This document shows, piece after piece, positions 1 through 8,009 of a stretch of 34,678 nt of DNA. The translations under genes and the position numbers were made by a program. Source of the DNA: Pseudomonas juntendi (GTDB lineage Bacteria > Pseudomonadota > Gammaproteobacteria > Pseudomonadales > Pseudomonadaceae); assembly GCF_009932375.1 (NCBI RefSeq), contig NZ_BLJG01000004.1, positions 1 through 34,678 on the forward strand. The letters run 5' to 3'. Numbering within the stretch: position 1 is the first letter of the stretch; each line of letters begins with the position of its first letter. The notes under the pieces were generated by a model that saw only the letters and a program-made list of their open reading frames with translations, did no database searches and had not been told where the DNA came from.

Positions 1-200
1 AAGGCGTCCGCGCGCATCGGCCACGGGGTATGGCAGCGAATGTTGGAGCGAGCGCAGCTCGCGATGCGCCGCGCGGGCGGCGCTCGATCTCACAGGCGCT
101 GAAGGTGCTCCGGCTACCCTTGCCAGGAACCATAGAATCTCCCACAGGGGCTGCACAGGTTTCGGAATCTGTGCGGCCTCTGTGAGAGACGGGCGACTCT
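1..200. repeat. Palindromic intergenic DNA, no gene seen
   Basis: No coding region is supported here. The stretch is built from short inverted repeats. GCGAGC (48-53) pairs with GCTCGC (57-62). GCGCCGC (66-72) pairs with GCGGCGC (77-83) across a 4-base loop. A longer imperfect inverted repeat has arms 138-158 and 169-189 (18 of 21 positions pair) with a 10-base loop. The last hairpin lies 11 bases beyond the stop codon of the minus-strand response regulator and could limit its transcription, although no T-run follows it. The composition resembles repeated extragenic palindromes of Pseudomonas genomes. Copy number elsewhere in the genome cannot be judged from this window. Confidence 0.55.
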
Positions 201-740
201 TCAATCGAGCTTCAGCTCTTTCTTCACCAGCTCCAGCAACTTGCCCAGGTCCACCGGCTTGAGCAGGAAGTCCACCACCCCCAGGTGCATCACGTCCACC
301 GCCTCTGCCACATCGGTGTCGCCCGACACGACGATGATCGACAACGCCGCCCGCTCCGACCCGCGAATCTTGCGGATCAGCTCCAGCCCATCCTCTGGCT
401 GCATGCGCAAATCGGTAATCATCAAACCGATGCGCTGCTGGAAATGCAGGTACAACCTGGCCTCCTCGGCCCCGTCCGCGCCCACACACTCAATGCCCCG
501 GCTTTTCAAGTACAGGATCAAAGCCTCACGGTTCACCGCATTGTCGTCCACCACCAGCACCAACGGCTTTACGACTACCGGCGCACTGGCCATACCCAAT
601 GCCTCGCGCTCTTCGTCGCTTAAAATATCGATTTGCTCAGGCATGGCCATCTCGTCAAAAAAATTCCGCTTCACCCATAGGACCGCAGAACTTGCGTCGC
701 CCGGTTCGCCTTTCGTCGGGTCTTTGACAGGGGGGCTCAT
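201..740 (-). CDS. Orphan response regulator, receiver domain only
   Basis: Predicted cytoplasmic signalling protein of 179 residues. The first ~58 residues are a poorly conserved leader; residues ~60-178 form a CheY-like receiver. All key receiver residues are visible: acidic pair D65-D66, phospho-acceptor D110 (in MITDLRM), S139 and K161 (in LLKPVD). No output domain follows, so it probably acts by protein contact or phosphotransfer. The ATG at 740 is preferred; an in-frame GTG at 764 would add eight residues, and neither has a strong Shine-Dalgarno. No histidine kinase is adjacent. It is divergent from the cNMP/CBS/DUF294 gene, with about 116 bp between start codons. The family call is firm; partner and pathway are unknown. 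Confidence 0.88.
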   Translation of the reverse strand: MSPPVKDPTKGEPGDASSAVLWVKRNFFDEMAMPEQIDILSDEEREALGMASAPVVVKPLVLVVDDNAVNREALILYLKSRGIECVGADGAEEARLYLHFQQRIGLMITDLRMQPEDGLELIRKIRGSERAALSIIVVSGDTDVAEAVDVMHLGVVDFLLKPVDLGKLLELVKKELKLD

Positions 741-810
741 AGACTTACGTCCAATGGGCACCACCCCGCCGCAAGCCGACCATGGAGGCAGAGAACAACA
801 TGGCCGGCAC

Positions 811-830
811 CTATATATAGATATATATAG
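811..830. promoter_or_regulatory. TA-rich near-palindrome in divergent promoter region
   Basis: A 20-bp run of alternating TA steps, palindromic except for its centre, stands in otherwise GC-rich DNA between the divergent response regulator and CBS/DUF294 genes. It offers -10-like TATATA hexamers on both strands, 26 bp or more upstream of the CBS/DUF294 ATG at 857. No convincing -35 element was found for either direction. Promoter function is an inference from position and composition. Confidence 0.4.
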
Positions 831-856
831 TTCGGCATAGCGATACGGTCGGTTTC

Positions 857-2794
857 ATGAGCAAAAAGGACGCCTACAGCCAGGCGGGCAGGACCGCAGT
901 GCTGCAGAACATTCAGGGCACGCTGCAGTTTCTGCAGCGCTTTCCGCCGTTCAACCAGATGGAACACAGCCACCTGGCCTACCTGGTCGAGCAGTGCCAG
1001 CTGCGCTTCTATGCCAGCGGCGAAAGCATCGTCAAGCCGGCAGACGGGCCGGTCGAGCATTTCTACATCGTCAAGCAGGGCCGGGTGGTGGGCGAGCGTC
1101 AGCACCTGGTGAAACCGGGGGTCGAAACCACCTTCGAAATCACCAGCGGCGAGTGCTTCCCGCTGGCCGCCCTGCTCGGCGAACGGGCCACCCGCACCGA
1201 GCACCTGGCCGGCGAAGACACCTTCTGCCTGCAACTGAACAAGGCAGCGTTCATCCGCGTGTTCTCGATGTCTGAAGTGTTTCGGGATTTTGCCCTGCGC
1301 GGGGTCAGCAGCCTGCTCGACCAGGTCAACCAGCAGGTTCGCCAGCGTGCGGTGGAAACCCTGGGTACCCAGTACTCGCTGAACACGCCGCTGGGCGAAC
1401 TGGCCATGCGGCACCCGGTGGTGTGCAGCGCGGATACGCCGCTGCGCGAAGCCGTGCGGCTGATGCACGAGCAGCAGGTGGGCAGCATCGTCGTGGTTGA
1501 CGCGCAGCGCTACCCCACCGGCATCTTCACCCTGCGCGACCTGCGCCAGGTGGTCGCCGCGGCGGACGCCGAGCTGGGTGCGCCGATTGCCCGGCACATG
1601 ACCGCCAAGCCGTTCTACCTCAGCCCACAGGCCAGTGCTTTCGACGCAGCCATGGCAATGACCGAGCGGCACATTGCCCACGTGTGCCTGGTGGAAAACG
1701 GCCGGCTGTGTGGCGTGGTTTCGGAGCGCGACCTGTTCTCGCTGCAACGGGTCGACCTGGTGCACCTGGCGCGCACCATTCGCCATGCACCGCGGCTGGA
1801 CAGCCTGGTCTCGCTGCGCGGCGAGATCAGCCAACTGGTCGAACGGATGCTCGCCCACGGCGCGTCGTCCACGCAGATCACCCAGATCATCACCCTGCTC
1901 AACGACCATACCGTGTGCCGGGTCATCGAGCTGGCCCTGGCCGAACGGGGCGACCCTGGGGTGCCTTTCAGCTGGCTGTGCTTTGGCAGCGAAGGGCGTC
2001 GCGAACAGACCCTGCACACCGACCAGGACAACGGCATCCTCTTCGAGGCGCTGGACAGTGCCGAGGCCGACGCCATCCGTGCCCGCCTGCTGCCGCTGGC
2101 ACAGTACATCAACCAATGCCTGGCCCAGTGTGGCTTCACCTTGTGTACGGGCAACATCATGGCCGGCAACCCTGCGCTGTGCCTGTCGCGTGCCGAGTGG
2201 GCGCGGCGCTTTGCCGGTTTTGTCCGCGAAGCCAGCCCGGAAAACCTGCTGGGCTCAAGCATCTACTTCGACCTGCGGGTGGTGTGGGGCGACGAGCAGG
2301 GCTGCGAGCAACTGCGCCAAGGCGTGCTGGCGCAGGTGGCCGACAACCGTATATTCCAGCGCATGATGGCGGAAAACGCCCTGCGCCAGCGCCCGCCAGT
2401 GGGCCGCCTGCGCGAGTTCGTGCTGACCCGCCAAGGCAATGACAAGGCCGCTACCCTCGACCTGAAGGTCCAGGGCCTGACGCCCTTCGTCGATGGTGCC
2501 CGGCTGCTGGCGCTGGCCAATGGCATCGGCGCGTGCAATACCCTGGAGCGCTTGCGCCAGCTGGTCGCCAAAGGGGTAATCGAAGCACTGGACGGCGCGG
2601 CCTATGAAGAGGCGTATCACTTCATCCAGCAGACCCGCATGCAACAGCATCAACGCCAGGCCCGCGCCAACCTGCCGTATTCCAACCGGCTTGACCCGGA
2701 CAGCCTCAACCACCTGGACCGGCGTATCCTGCGCGAGTCCCTGCGCCAGGCCCAGCGCCTGCAAAGCAGCCTGGCCCTGCGGTACCAGTTATGA
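857..2794 (+). CDS. cNMP-binding / CBS / DUF294 putative nucleotidyltransferase
   Basis: Cytoplasmic protein of 645 residues with a recognisable domain series: a cyclic-nucleotide-binding-like domain (~20-140), a pair of CBS domains (~175-295, with MRHPVVCSADTPLREAV and MTAKPFYLSPQASAFDAAM), a DUF294 nucleotidyltransferase-like domain (~330-480) carrying GSEGRREQTLHTDQDNG, and a DUF294 C-terminal helical domain. The G-S...TDQD pattern is the metal/nucleotide site of the polymerase-beta-like fold. The substrate is not known. CBS and cNMP domains suggest control by adenine nucleotides. The ATG at 857 follows a weak ribosome site. The gene overlaps the next by four bases (ATGA). In P. aeruginosa, as I recall, the equivalent pair lies next to the acetate permease gene actP, which is absent here. 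Confidence 0.9.
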   Translation: MSKKDAYSQAGRTAVLQNIQGTLQFLQRFPPFNQMEHSHLAYLVEQCQLRFYASGESIVKPADGPVEHFYIVKQGRVVGERQHLVKPGVETTFEITSGECFPLAALLGERATRTEHLAGEDTFCLQLNKAAFIRVFSMSEVFRDFALRGVSSLLDQVNQQVRQRAVETLGTQYSLNTPLGELAMRHPVVCSADTPLREAVRLMHEQQVGSIVVVDAQRYPTGIFTLRDLRQVVAAADAELGAPIARHMTAKPFYLSPQASAFDAAMAMTERHIAHVCLVENGRLCGVVSERDLFSLQRVDLVHLARTIRHAPRLDSLVSLRGEISQLVERMLAHGASSTQITQIITLLNDHTVCRVIELALAERGDPGVPFSWLCFGSEGRREQTLHTDQDNGILFEALDSAEADAIRARLLPLAQYINQCLAQCGFTLCTGNIMAGNPALCLSRAEWARRFAGFVREASPENLLGSSIYFDLRVVWGDEQGCEQLRQGVLAQVADNRIFQRMMAENALRQRPPVGRLREFVLTRQGNDKAATLDLKVQGLTPFVDGARLLALANGIGACNTLERLRQLVAKGVIEALDGAAYEEAYHFIQQTRMQQHQRQARANLPYSNRLDPDSLNHLDRRILRESLRQAQRLQSSLALRYQL

Positions 2795-3501
2795 GCCTGT
2801 TCGCCTGGCTGCGCCCCGGCACACCCGAGCTGGACCCTGCCACGCGCCAGCGCCTGGCCCGGCAACCTAAACCCGCGCCCCTGGGTGTGTGCACGTTGCG
2901 TGAGCAGCGCTGGGTGGTGCTGGACCTGGAAACCAGCGGGCTCAACCCCAACCGTGACCAGGTACTGTCGATCGGCGCAGTGGCCATTGAGGACGGGGCC
3001 ATCGACTTTGCCCAGCAATTCGAACGCACCCTGCAGCGGCCACTGTTGAAAACCAACGCCAGCGTGCTGATTCACGGGCTGGGGCCAAGCGCCCTGGCGG
3101 CCGGTTGCGAGCCCGCCGAAGCCTTGCTGGACCTGCTCGACTTCATTGGCGACAGCCCGGTGCTGGCATTCCATGCTCCGTTCGACCAGCGCATGCTGGC
3201 GCGGGCATTGAAAGAAAGCCTGGGTTACCGCTTGCAGTCGCCGTTTCTGGATGTGGCCGAGCTGGCGCCGATGCTCAACCCCGACACGGTTCTGCGCGAG
3301 GCGGGCCTGGATGACTGGGTGGCGCGCTTTGGGCTACAGGTGGAAGAACGCCACCACGCCAGCGCTGATGCCCAGGTCACCGCAGAACTTGTGCTGATCC
3401 TGTTCAGCCAGGCCCGGCGCCAACAACTGGACAGCCCGCTGCAACTGGAACAGCGCCTGCGCGGCTGGCGGCGACGCAAGGTGCAGAGCCATGGCATGTA
3501 A
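2791..3501 (+). CDS. DnaQ-like 3'-5' exonuclease (DEDDh family)
   Basis: Protein of 236 residues with the three exonuclease motifs of the DnaQ/DEDDh superfamily: ExoI at VVLDLETSG (D45, E47), ExoII around HAPFDQRML (D132), and ExoIII in HHASADAQ (H188, D193). It should remove 3' nucleotides from DNA or RNA using two metal ions. It is shorter than, and diverged from, the replicative epsilon subunit and lacks a clear polymerase-binding tail, so a housekeeping repair or nucleotide-turnover role is more likely. Its ATG overlaps the stop of the upstream CBS/DUF294 gene (ATGA), indicating translational coupling and perhaps a joint function. Confidence 0.9.
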   Translation: MSLFAWLRPGTPELDPATRQRLARQPKPAPLGVCTLREQRWVVLDLETSGLNPNRDQVLSIGAVAIEDGAIDFAQQFERTLQRPLLKTNASVLIHGLGPSALAAGCEPAEALLDLLDFIGDSPVLAFHAPFDQRMLARALKESLGYRLQSPFLDVAELAPMLNPDTVLREAGLDDWVARFGLQVEERHHASADAQVTAELVLILFSQARRQQLDSPLQLEQRLRGWRRRKVQSHGM

Positions 3502-3606
3502 GGCCAGGGCTACGCAGCGCCGGTGAAACCGCAGGCCTTTGGCCAACCCCATGCAGGCGAACCGATAAGCGTCCATTGCACCCACCCCCTCCCCTCTGCA
3601 ACAATC

Positions 3607-3625
3607 GCGAATAATTATCGTTAGT
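3607..3625 (+). promoter_or_regulatory. Candidate Fur box upstream of ECF sigma gene
   Basis: Read on the minus strand, this 19-bp site matches the Fur consensus (GATAATGATAATCATTATC) at 13 of 19 positions, including an unbroken GATAAT followed by ATT after one mismatch. It lies 29 bp upstream of the sigma factor start codon, where Fur with iron would block transcription. Iron-repressed sigma genes are the rule for FecI-type systems, so context and sequence agree. No footprint or expression data are available. Confidence 0.6.
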
Positions 3626-3653
3626 TAATGCATACGTTCCGGGGGGACGCTGC

Positions 3654-4172
3654 TTGCCTTCTGCACAGAGCCCACACGCCGATCTGGTTGGTACGCTGTA
3701 CCGCGATCACCGCGGCTGGCTGCTCGCCTGGTTGCAACGCAACATGGCCTGCCGCCAACGTGCCGAAGACCTGAGCCAGGACACCTTCGTGCGCCTGCTA
3801 GGCCGCGAGCAGCTGGCCTCGCCCCGCGAACCGCGTGCCTTTCTTGCAGCCGTGGCCAAGGGGCTGATGTTCGACCACTTCCGGCGCGCCGCACTGGAAC
3901 AGGCCTACCTCGCGGAACTGGCACTGGTGCCGGAAGCCGAACACCCCTCCCCCGAAGTACAGCACCTGATTCTGGAAGACCTCAAAGCCATCGACCGCCT
4001 GCTTGGCAAGCTGTCGAGCAAAGCCCGCGCGGCGTTCCTGCACAACCGCCTGGATGGCATGGGCCATGCCGAAATCGCCGAGCGCCTGGGCGTTTCGGTG
4101 TCGCGGGTGCGCCAGTACCTCGCCCAGGGTATGCGCCAGTGCTACGTGGCCCTGTACGGGGAGCCGACGTGA
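3654..4172 (+). CDS. FecI-type ECF RNA polymerase sigma factor
   Basis: Extracytoplasmic-function sigma factor of 172 residues. Sigma-2 region (~8-72) includes CRQRAEDLSQDTFVRLL and the FDHFRR stretch. Sigma-4 region (~110-165) has a helix-turn-helix in GMGHAEIAERLGVSVSRVRQ. It should direct RNA polymerase to the TonB receptor gene when the cognate siderophore is sensed. The start appears to be TTG at 3654, preceded by GGGGGGAC at a 5-base spacing; no in-frame ATG or GTG covers sigma region 2. The stop overlaps the GTG of the anti-sigma gene. Gene order downstream matches P. aeruginosa foxI-foxR-foxA, so FoxI-like is a reasonable guess, but the cognate siderophore is not shown by sequence. 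Confidence 0.9.
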   Translation: MPSAQSPHADLVGTLYRDHRGWLLAWLQRNMACRQRAEDLSQDTFVRLLGREQLASPREPRAFLAAVAKGLMFDHFRRAALEQAYLAELALVPEAEHPSPEVQHLILEDLKAIDRLLGKLSSKARAAFLHNRLDGMGHAEIAERLGVSVSRVRQYLAQGMRQCYVALYGEPT

Positions 4173-5125
4173 GCAACGCACCGGTTTCGTCGCGTGTACT
4201 GGAAGCTGCCATTGCCTGGAAACTCAACCTCGACGGCGGCAGCGACAGCCCTGCCGAACGTGGCGAGTTCATGCGCTGGCATGCCGCCAGCGAAGAACAC
4301 GCGCGCGCCTGGCGACAGCTCGGCGCCATGGACCAGCGGCTCAGCGCAGCCGCCGGCCCGGCGCGCCAGGCGTTGCTGCAGTCGCGCGCCAGCCTGCGCC
4401 GGCGCATCGGCAAGGTCGGCGGCGGCCTGGCCGGCATGTTCCTATTCGGCTCGCTGCTGGCCTGGGTCGGCGCACCGTCACTGGCGCCCAGTTACTGGCT
4501 TGCCGACCAGCGTACCGCCACCGGCGAGTTGCGCACCTTGCGCCTGGCCGACGGCACCCTGTTGAGCCTCAATACCCACACCGCGGTAGACATCGACTAC
4601 GCCGGTGCGCAACGGGTGATCGTGCTGCACCAGGGTGAAATCTCGGTCGATACCGGCCACCAGGACCCACGCCCGCTGCTGGTGCGCACCGACGATGGCC
4701 GCTTGCGCCCACTGGGCACGCGCTTCCTGGTACGTCGTGAAGCCGCAGGCACGCGCCTTGAAGTGTTGCAAGCGTCGGTCGCGGCCATGCCGCATAACAG
4801 CGGTGACGAGCAGGTGTTGCGCGAAGGCCAGCAGGTGCTGATGCATACCGATGGCCTGGGCCAGGTCAGCGCAGTGCCGGCCGGTGCCGATGCCTGGACG
4901 CGCGGCATGCTGGTGGTCGACGACGTACGCCTTGGCGACTTGCTGGCGGTGCTGGGCAAGTACCGCAGCGGCTACCTGGGCGTGGATGCAGCGGTCGCCG
5001 ACCTGCGGGTAAGCGGCAGCTTCCCGCTGACCGATACCGACCTGGCATTGGCCTCACTGGAGCCGGTGCTGCCGGTGAAGGTCGAGCGGCATACCCAGTG
5101 GTGGGTGAAGGTCACGCCCAGGTAG
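4169..5125 (+). CDS. FecR-type anti-sigma / sigma regulator
   Basis: Inner-membrane regulator of 318 residues. It has an N-terminal cytoplasmic DUF4880 domain (~10-60, with AIAWKLN and W/H residues typical of the family), one membrane segment (~83-100), a periplasmic FecR domain (~115-215) and a C-terminal STN-like domain (~245-315). It holds the sigma factor and passes the periplasmic signal from the receptor's plug extension. The start chosen is the GTG at 4169, which overlaps the sigma stop (GTGA) and has GGGGAG just upstream. An upstream in-frame start at 4139 lies inside the sigma gene and is unlikely. The two genes are almost certainly one transcript. Confidence 0.9.
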   Translation: MSNAPVSSRVLEAAIAWKLNLDGGSDSPAERGEFMRWHAASEEHARAWRQLGAMDQRLSAAAGPARQALLQSRASLRRRIGKVGGGLAGMFLFGSLLAWVGAPSLAPSYWLADQRTATGELRTLRLADGTLLSLNTHTAVDIDYAGAQRVIVLHQGEISVDTGHQDPRPLLVRTDDGRLRPLGTRFLVRREAAGTRLEVLQASVAAMPHNSGDEQVLREGQQVLMHTDGLGQVSAVPAGADAWTRGMLVVDDVRLGDLLAVLGKYRSGYLGVDAAVADLRVSGSFPLTDTDLALASLEPVLPVKVERHTQWWVKVTPR

Positions 5126-5161
5126 CGCTGTAGCGGCCTGATCGCAGGCGCCCCTGCCTTT

Positions 5162-5200
5162 ACAAACAATTCTCACTTTTTTTCAGATTCGCCCTGTCAC
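5162..5200 (+). promoter_or_regulatory. Possible ECF-sigma promoter of the receptor gene
   Basis: The gap between anti-sigma and receptor genes contains AAACAATTCTCA (5164-5175) and, further on, CCTGTCAC (5193-5200). AATTCTCA-like blocks occur near the -35 region of FecI-dependent promoters I remember, and FecI-type systems usually have such a promoter exactly here. No standard sigma-70 hexamers fit. The assignment rests mainly on position. Confidence 0.3.
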
Positions 5201-5258
5201 TTTTCGATTCTCGCTCGGCAAGGATGCAGCAAGCACTTACCCGTCGAGGAACCGCCGC

Positions 5259-7691
5259 ATGTCCCGTGCCGTAGATCGTATCCTGCGCCCCAGCCTGATG
5301 GCCCTGGCCATCGGCATGGCCGCGCCGCTGGTCAGCCCTGCCTTGTTCGCCGCCGAGCAATCCGCGCTGCGCGCCTACAACCTGCCCAGCGCACCGCTGG
5401 CCACTGCCCTGAACCAGATCGCCAGCCAGGCCGGCATCGCCCTGGCCCTGGACCCGGCGCTGGTCAGTGGCCGCACGTCGGCGCCGGTCAACGGCCGCTA
5501 TGACGGCCTCGGCGCCTTGCAGGCAGCGCTGCTGGGCAGCGGCCTGCAATTGCAGCAGAGCAGCGCGGGCAGCTACAGCCTGGTCGCGGTGCCGGAGGGC
5601 AGCCTGGCCTTGCCGGAAATCACCGTGAACGCCAACAGCGCCAGTGAAAGCGCGTGGGGCCCGGTCGACGGCTACCTGGCCCAGCGCACGGCCGCCGGCA
5701 CCAAGACCGACACCGCCCTGGTCGAGGTCCCACGGTCCATTTCCGTGGCGACCCGCGAGCAGATGAAAGACCGCGGCGTGCACAGCCTCGACGATGCCGT
5801 GCGCTATATGCCAGGCATCGTCTCTGCCAGCTTCGGCAGCGACACCCGCTATGACTGGATGCGTGTGCGCGGCTTCGAGCCCACCCAGTTCCTGGATGGC
5901 CTGCCGTTGCCACGTGGCGTGTACGCCAACCCGAAAGCCGAAACCTGGAACCTCGACCGCCTGGCGCTGCTGCGTGGCCCGGCTTCTTCGGTCTATGGCC
6001 AGACCCCACCCGGCGGCCTGCTGGACATGGTCAGCCGCCGCCCGCAAGCCGAAAGCGCGCATGAAATCGAACTGCAATATGGCAGTGACAACCACCGCCA
6101 GATCAACTTCGCCAGCACCGGCAAGATCGATGACGACGGCCGCTTGCTGTATGGCGTGAGCGGTGTGATCCGTGACAGCGGTACGCAGGTCGATCACATC
6201 GACAACAAGCGCTACAACATCGCCCCGAGCCTGACCTGGAACGTGGACGAAGATACCTCGCTGACCTTCCTCTCCCAATTCACCCGCGACGATACCGGGG
6301 TCACCAGCCAGTTCCGACCGATCCAGGGCACCAAGATCGACATGCCGTTCGGCAAGATCTCGCACCACAAGAACCTGGGTGATCCTAATTACGAATTCTA
6401 CGACCGTACCTACTACGCGCTGGGCTACGCGTTCGAGCACCGTTTCAACGACGTGTGGCAGTTCCGGCAAAACTTGCGCTATACCAAGTCCGAGCTGTCG
6501 TTCCAGACGATCACCGTCAACAGCTACTTGCCGGAGTTCGGCATGGTCGTGGACGACCAAGGCAACGTGGGGCGTAGTACCACCAACGTTGACGAGGACA
6601 TCAGCCAGTTCGCCGTCGACAACAACTTTCAGGGTGATTTCAGCACAGGCGCCATCAGCCACACCTTGCTGCTCGGCCTGGACCACCAACGTACCAACAA
6701 CAATTTCCTGACGATCTATGGCGCTGCGCCGCCCATCAATGTCAACGACCCGGTCTACGGTTTGCCGATCAGCAGACCGGACCGTTCCACTGCCTACTAC
6801 GACTACGACCAGAAAACCATTCAGACCGGCCTGTACGTGCAGGACCAGATGGCGCTGGGCAACTGGCGGCTGACCTTGGGTGGTCGGGAGGACTGGGTAC
6901 ACACCGGTACAACGTTCTTCAACAAAGGCGACGCTACCAACACCCAGCGCGACAGTAACTTCAGCGGCAACGCGGCGATCAGTTACGTCTTCGATTCGGG
7001 GTTTGTGCCTTACCTGTCCTATGCAGAATCTTTCCAGCCCGCCAGCAAGGCCGATGCGGACCCACTGAAGTCGTTCAAACCAACCGAAGGCAAGCAGTGG
7101 GAACTGGGTGTCAAATACCAGCCCCCCGGTTCAAATACGTTGCTCTCGGCCGCGGTGTATGACCTGACTCAAAAGAATGTGCTGGTCACCAGCAACGACG
7201 GCAATACCAGTGTCACCAGCCAGACCGGCGAAGTGAAAGTCCGCGGCCTTGAGCTTGAAGCGGTTTCCGACGTTACCGACAACCTGAAGGTAATTGCCGC
7301 CTACACCCTGGCCAAATCCGAAGTGCAGGATGGTCAGTTCAAGGGCAACCGCCTGCAACTGATGCCTAACCAGCAGGCCTCGGTGTGGGGCGACTACACC
7401 TTCCACTCGGGCGTACTGGACGGCTTCGGCATCGGCCTGGGGGCACGCTACACCGGTAATACCTATGGAGACCAAGGCAACACCTGGCTGGGCAAGGCCA
7501 ATGCCTACACGGTGTTCGATGCGGCGGTGCATTACGACCTGGGCCGCCTGGACAACAGCCTGAAAGGGGCGTCGGTCGCGCTCAATGCGACCAACCTGCT
7601 GGACAAGGACTACCTCTCCACCTGTGACTCGTACTACTGCTACTACGGCGACGAGCGGAGTGTCGTGGCCAGCGCCACCTACAAGTTCTGA
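5259..7691 (+). CDS. TonB-dependent ferric siderophore receptor with signalling domain
   Basis: Outer-membrane receptor of 810 residues. A signal peptide ends near residue 30 (SPALFA then AEQ). An STN signalling domain (~35-115, SAPLATALNQIASQAGI) contacts the FecR protein; a likely TonB box is LPEITVNA (~122). The plug begins with TDTALVEVPRSISVATREQM, and a 22-strand barrel ends in aromatic F (TYKF). The C-terminal CDSYYCYYGDERSV cysteine pair is typical of the FhuA/FoxA hydroxamate group. Order sigma, anti-sigma, receptor, PepSY protein, small protein is that of the P. aeruginosa fox (ferrioxamine) locus as I remember it, so FoxA-like is favoured; another hydroxamate such as ferrichrome remains possible. 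SD GAGGAA precedes the ATG. Confidence 0.92.
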   Translation: MSRAVDRILRPSLMALAIGMAAPLVSPALFAAEQSALRAYNLPSAPLATALNQIASQAGIALALDPALVSGRTSAPVNGRYDGLGALQAALLGSGLQLQQSSAGSYSLVAVPEGSLALPEITVNANSASESAWGPVDGYLAQRTAAGTKTDTALVEVPRSISVATREQMKDRGVHSLDDAVRYMPGIVSASFGSDTRYDWMRVRGFEPTQFLDGLPLPRGVYANPKAETWNLDRLALLRGPASSVYGQTPPGGLLDMVSRRPQAESAHEIELQYGSDNHRQINFASTGKIDDDGRLLYGVSGVIRDSGTQVDHIDNKRYNIAPSLTWNVDEDTSLTFLSQFTRDDTGVTSQFRPIQGTKIDMPFGKISHHKNLGDPNYEFYDRTYYALGYAFEHRFNDVWQFRQNLRYTKSELSFQTITVNSYLPEFGMVVDDQGNVGRSTTNVDEDISQFAVDNNFQGDFSTGAISHTLLLGLDHQRTNNNFLTIYGAAPPINVNDPVYGLPISRPDRSTAYYDYDQKTIQTGLYVQDQMALGNWRLTLGGREDWVHTGTTFFNKGDATNTQRDSNFSGNAAISYVFDSGFVPYLSYAESFQPASKADADPLKSFKPTEGKQWELGVKYQPPGSNTLLSAAVYDLTQKNVLVTSNDGNTSVTSQTGEVKVRGLELEAVSDVTDNLKVIAAYTLAKSEVQDGQFKGNRLQLMPNQQASVWGDYTFHSGVLDGFGIGLGARYTGNTYGDQGNTWLGKANAYTVFDAAVHYDLGRLDNSLKGASVALNATNLLDKDYLSTCDSYYCYYGDERSVVASATYKF

Positions 7692-7709
7692 GTGAGCCGT
7701 GGCCGCGTT

Positions 7710-7966
7710 GCGGCCCAATCGCCGGCAAGCCAGCTCCCACAGGTCAGCGCAGGTCCTCGGGCCCCTGATTTACCTGTGGGGGCCAGCTCCCACAGGGACA
7801 GCGCATGTCCTCGGGCTCCTGATTTACCTGTGGGGGCCAGTTCTCACAGGTCAGCGCATGTCCTCGGGCTCCTGATTTACCTGTGGGGGCCAGCTCTCAC
7901 AGGTCAGCGCATGTCCTCGGGCTCATGATTTACCTGTGGGAGCTGGCTTGCCGGCGATTGGGCTGC
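7710..7966. repeat. Tandem repeat array enclosed by inverted REP elements
   Basis: This fills most of the 318-bp gap between receptor and PepSY genes. The ends are 35-bp arms, 7710-7744 and 7932-7966, reverse complements at 34 of 35 positions. Between them lie tandem units at 7772-7825 (54 bp), 7826-7878 (53 bp) and 7879-7931 (53 bp), with a partial first unit from 7738. Each full unit contains a CCTGTGGG...CACAGG hairpin and the spacer TCCTCGGGCTCCTGATTT or a close variant. The arms have the GCCGGCAAGCCAGCTCCCAC sequence of pseudomonad REP elements. A 78-codon open frame across it is only a consequence of the repeat period. Confidence 0.9.
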
Positions 7967-8009
7967 GCAGCAGCCCCCTCCAATTCCTCAGGCAAAAAAC
8001 GGTACCGTG

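Noticed and set aside
5160..6902. A 580-codon minus-strand frame opposite the TonB receptor gene
   Set aside because: It mirrors the receptor gene, shows no domain and would run against a well-supported gene.
7692..7928. A 78-codon open frame with a repeated peptide in the receptor-PepSY gap
   Set aside because: It is created by the 53-54-bp REP-derived repeat, lacks a ribosome site and would only read hairpin DNA.
7738..7931. The regular repeats as a CRISPR array
   Set aside because: Units abut with no unique spacers, the repeats are REP-like hairpins and no cas gene is present.
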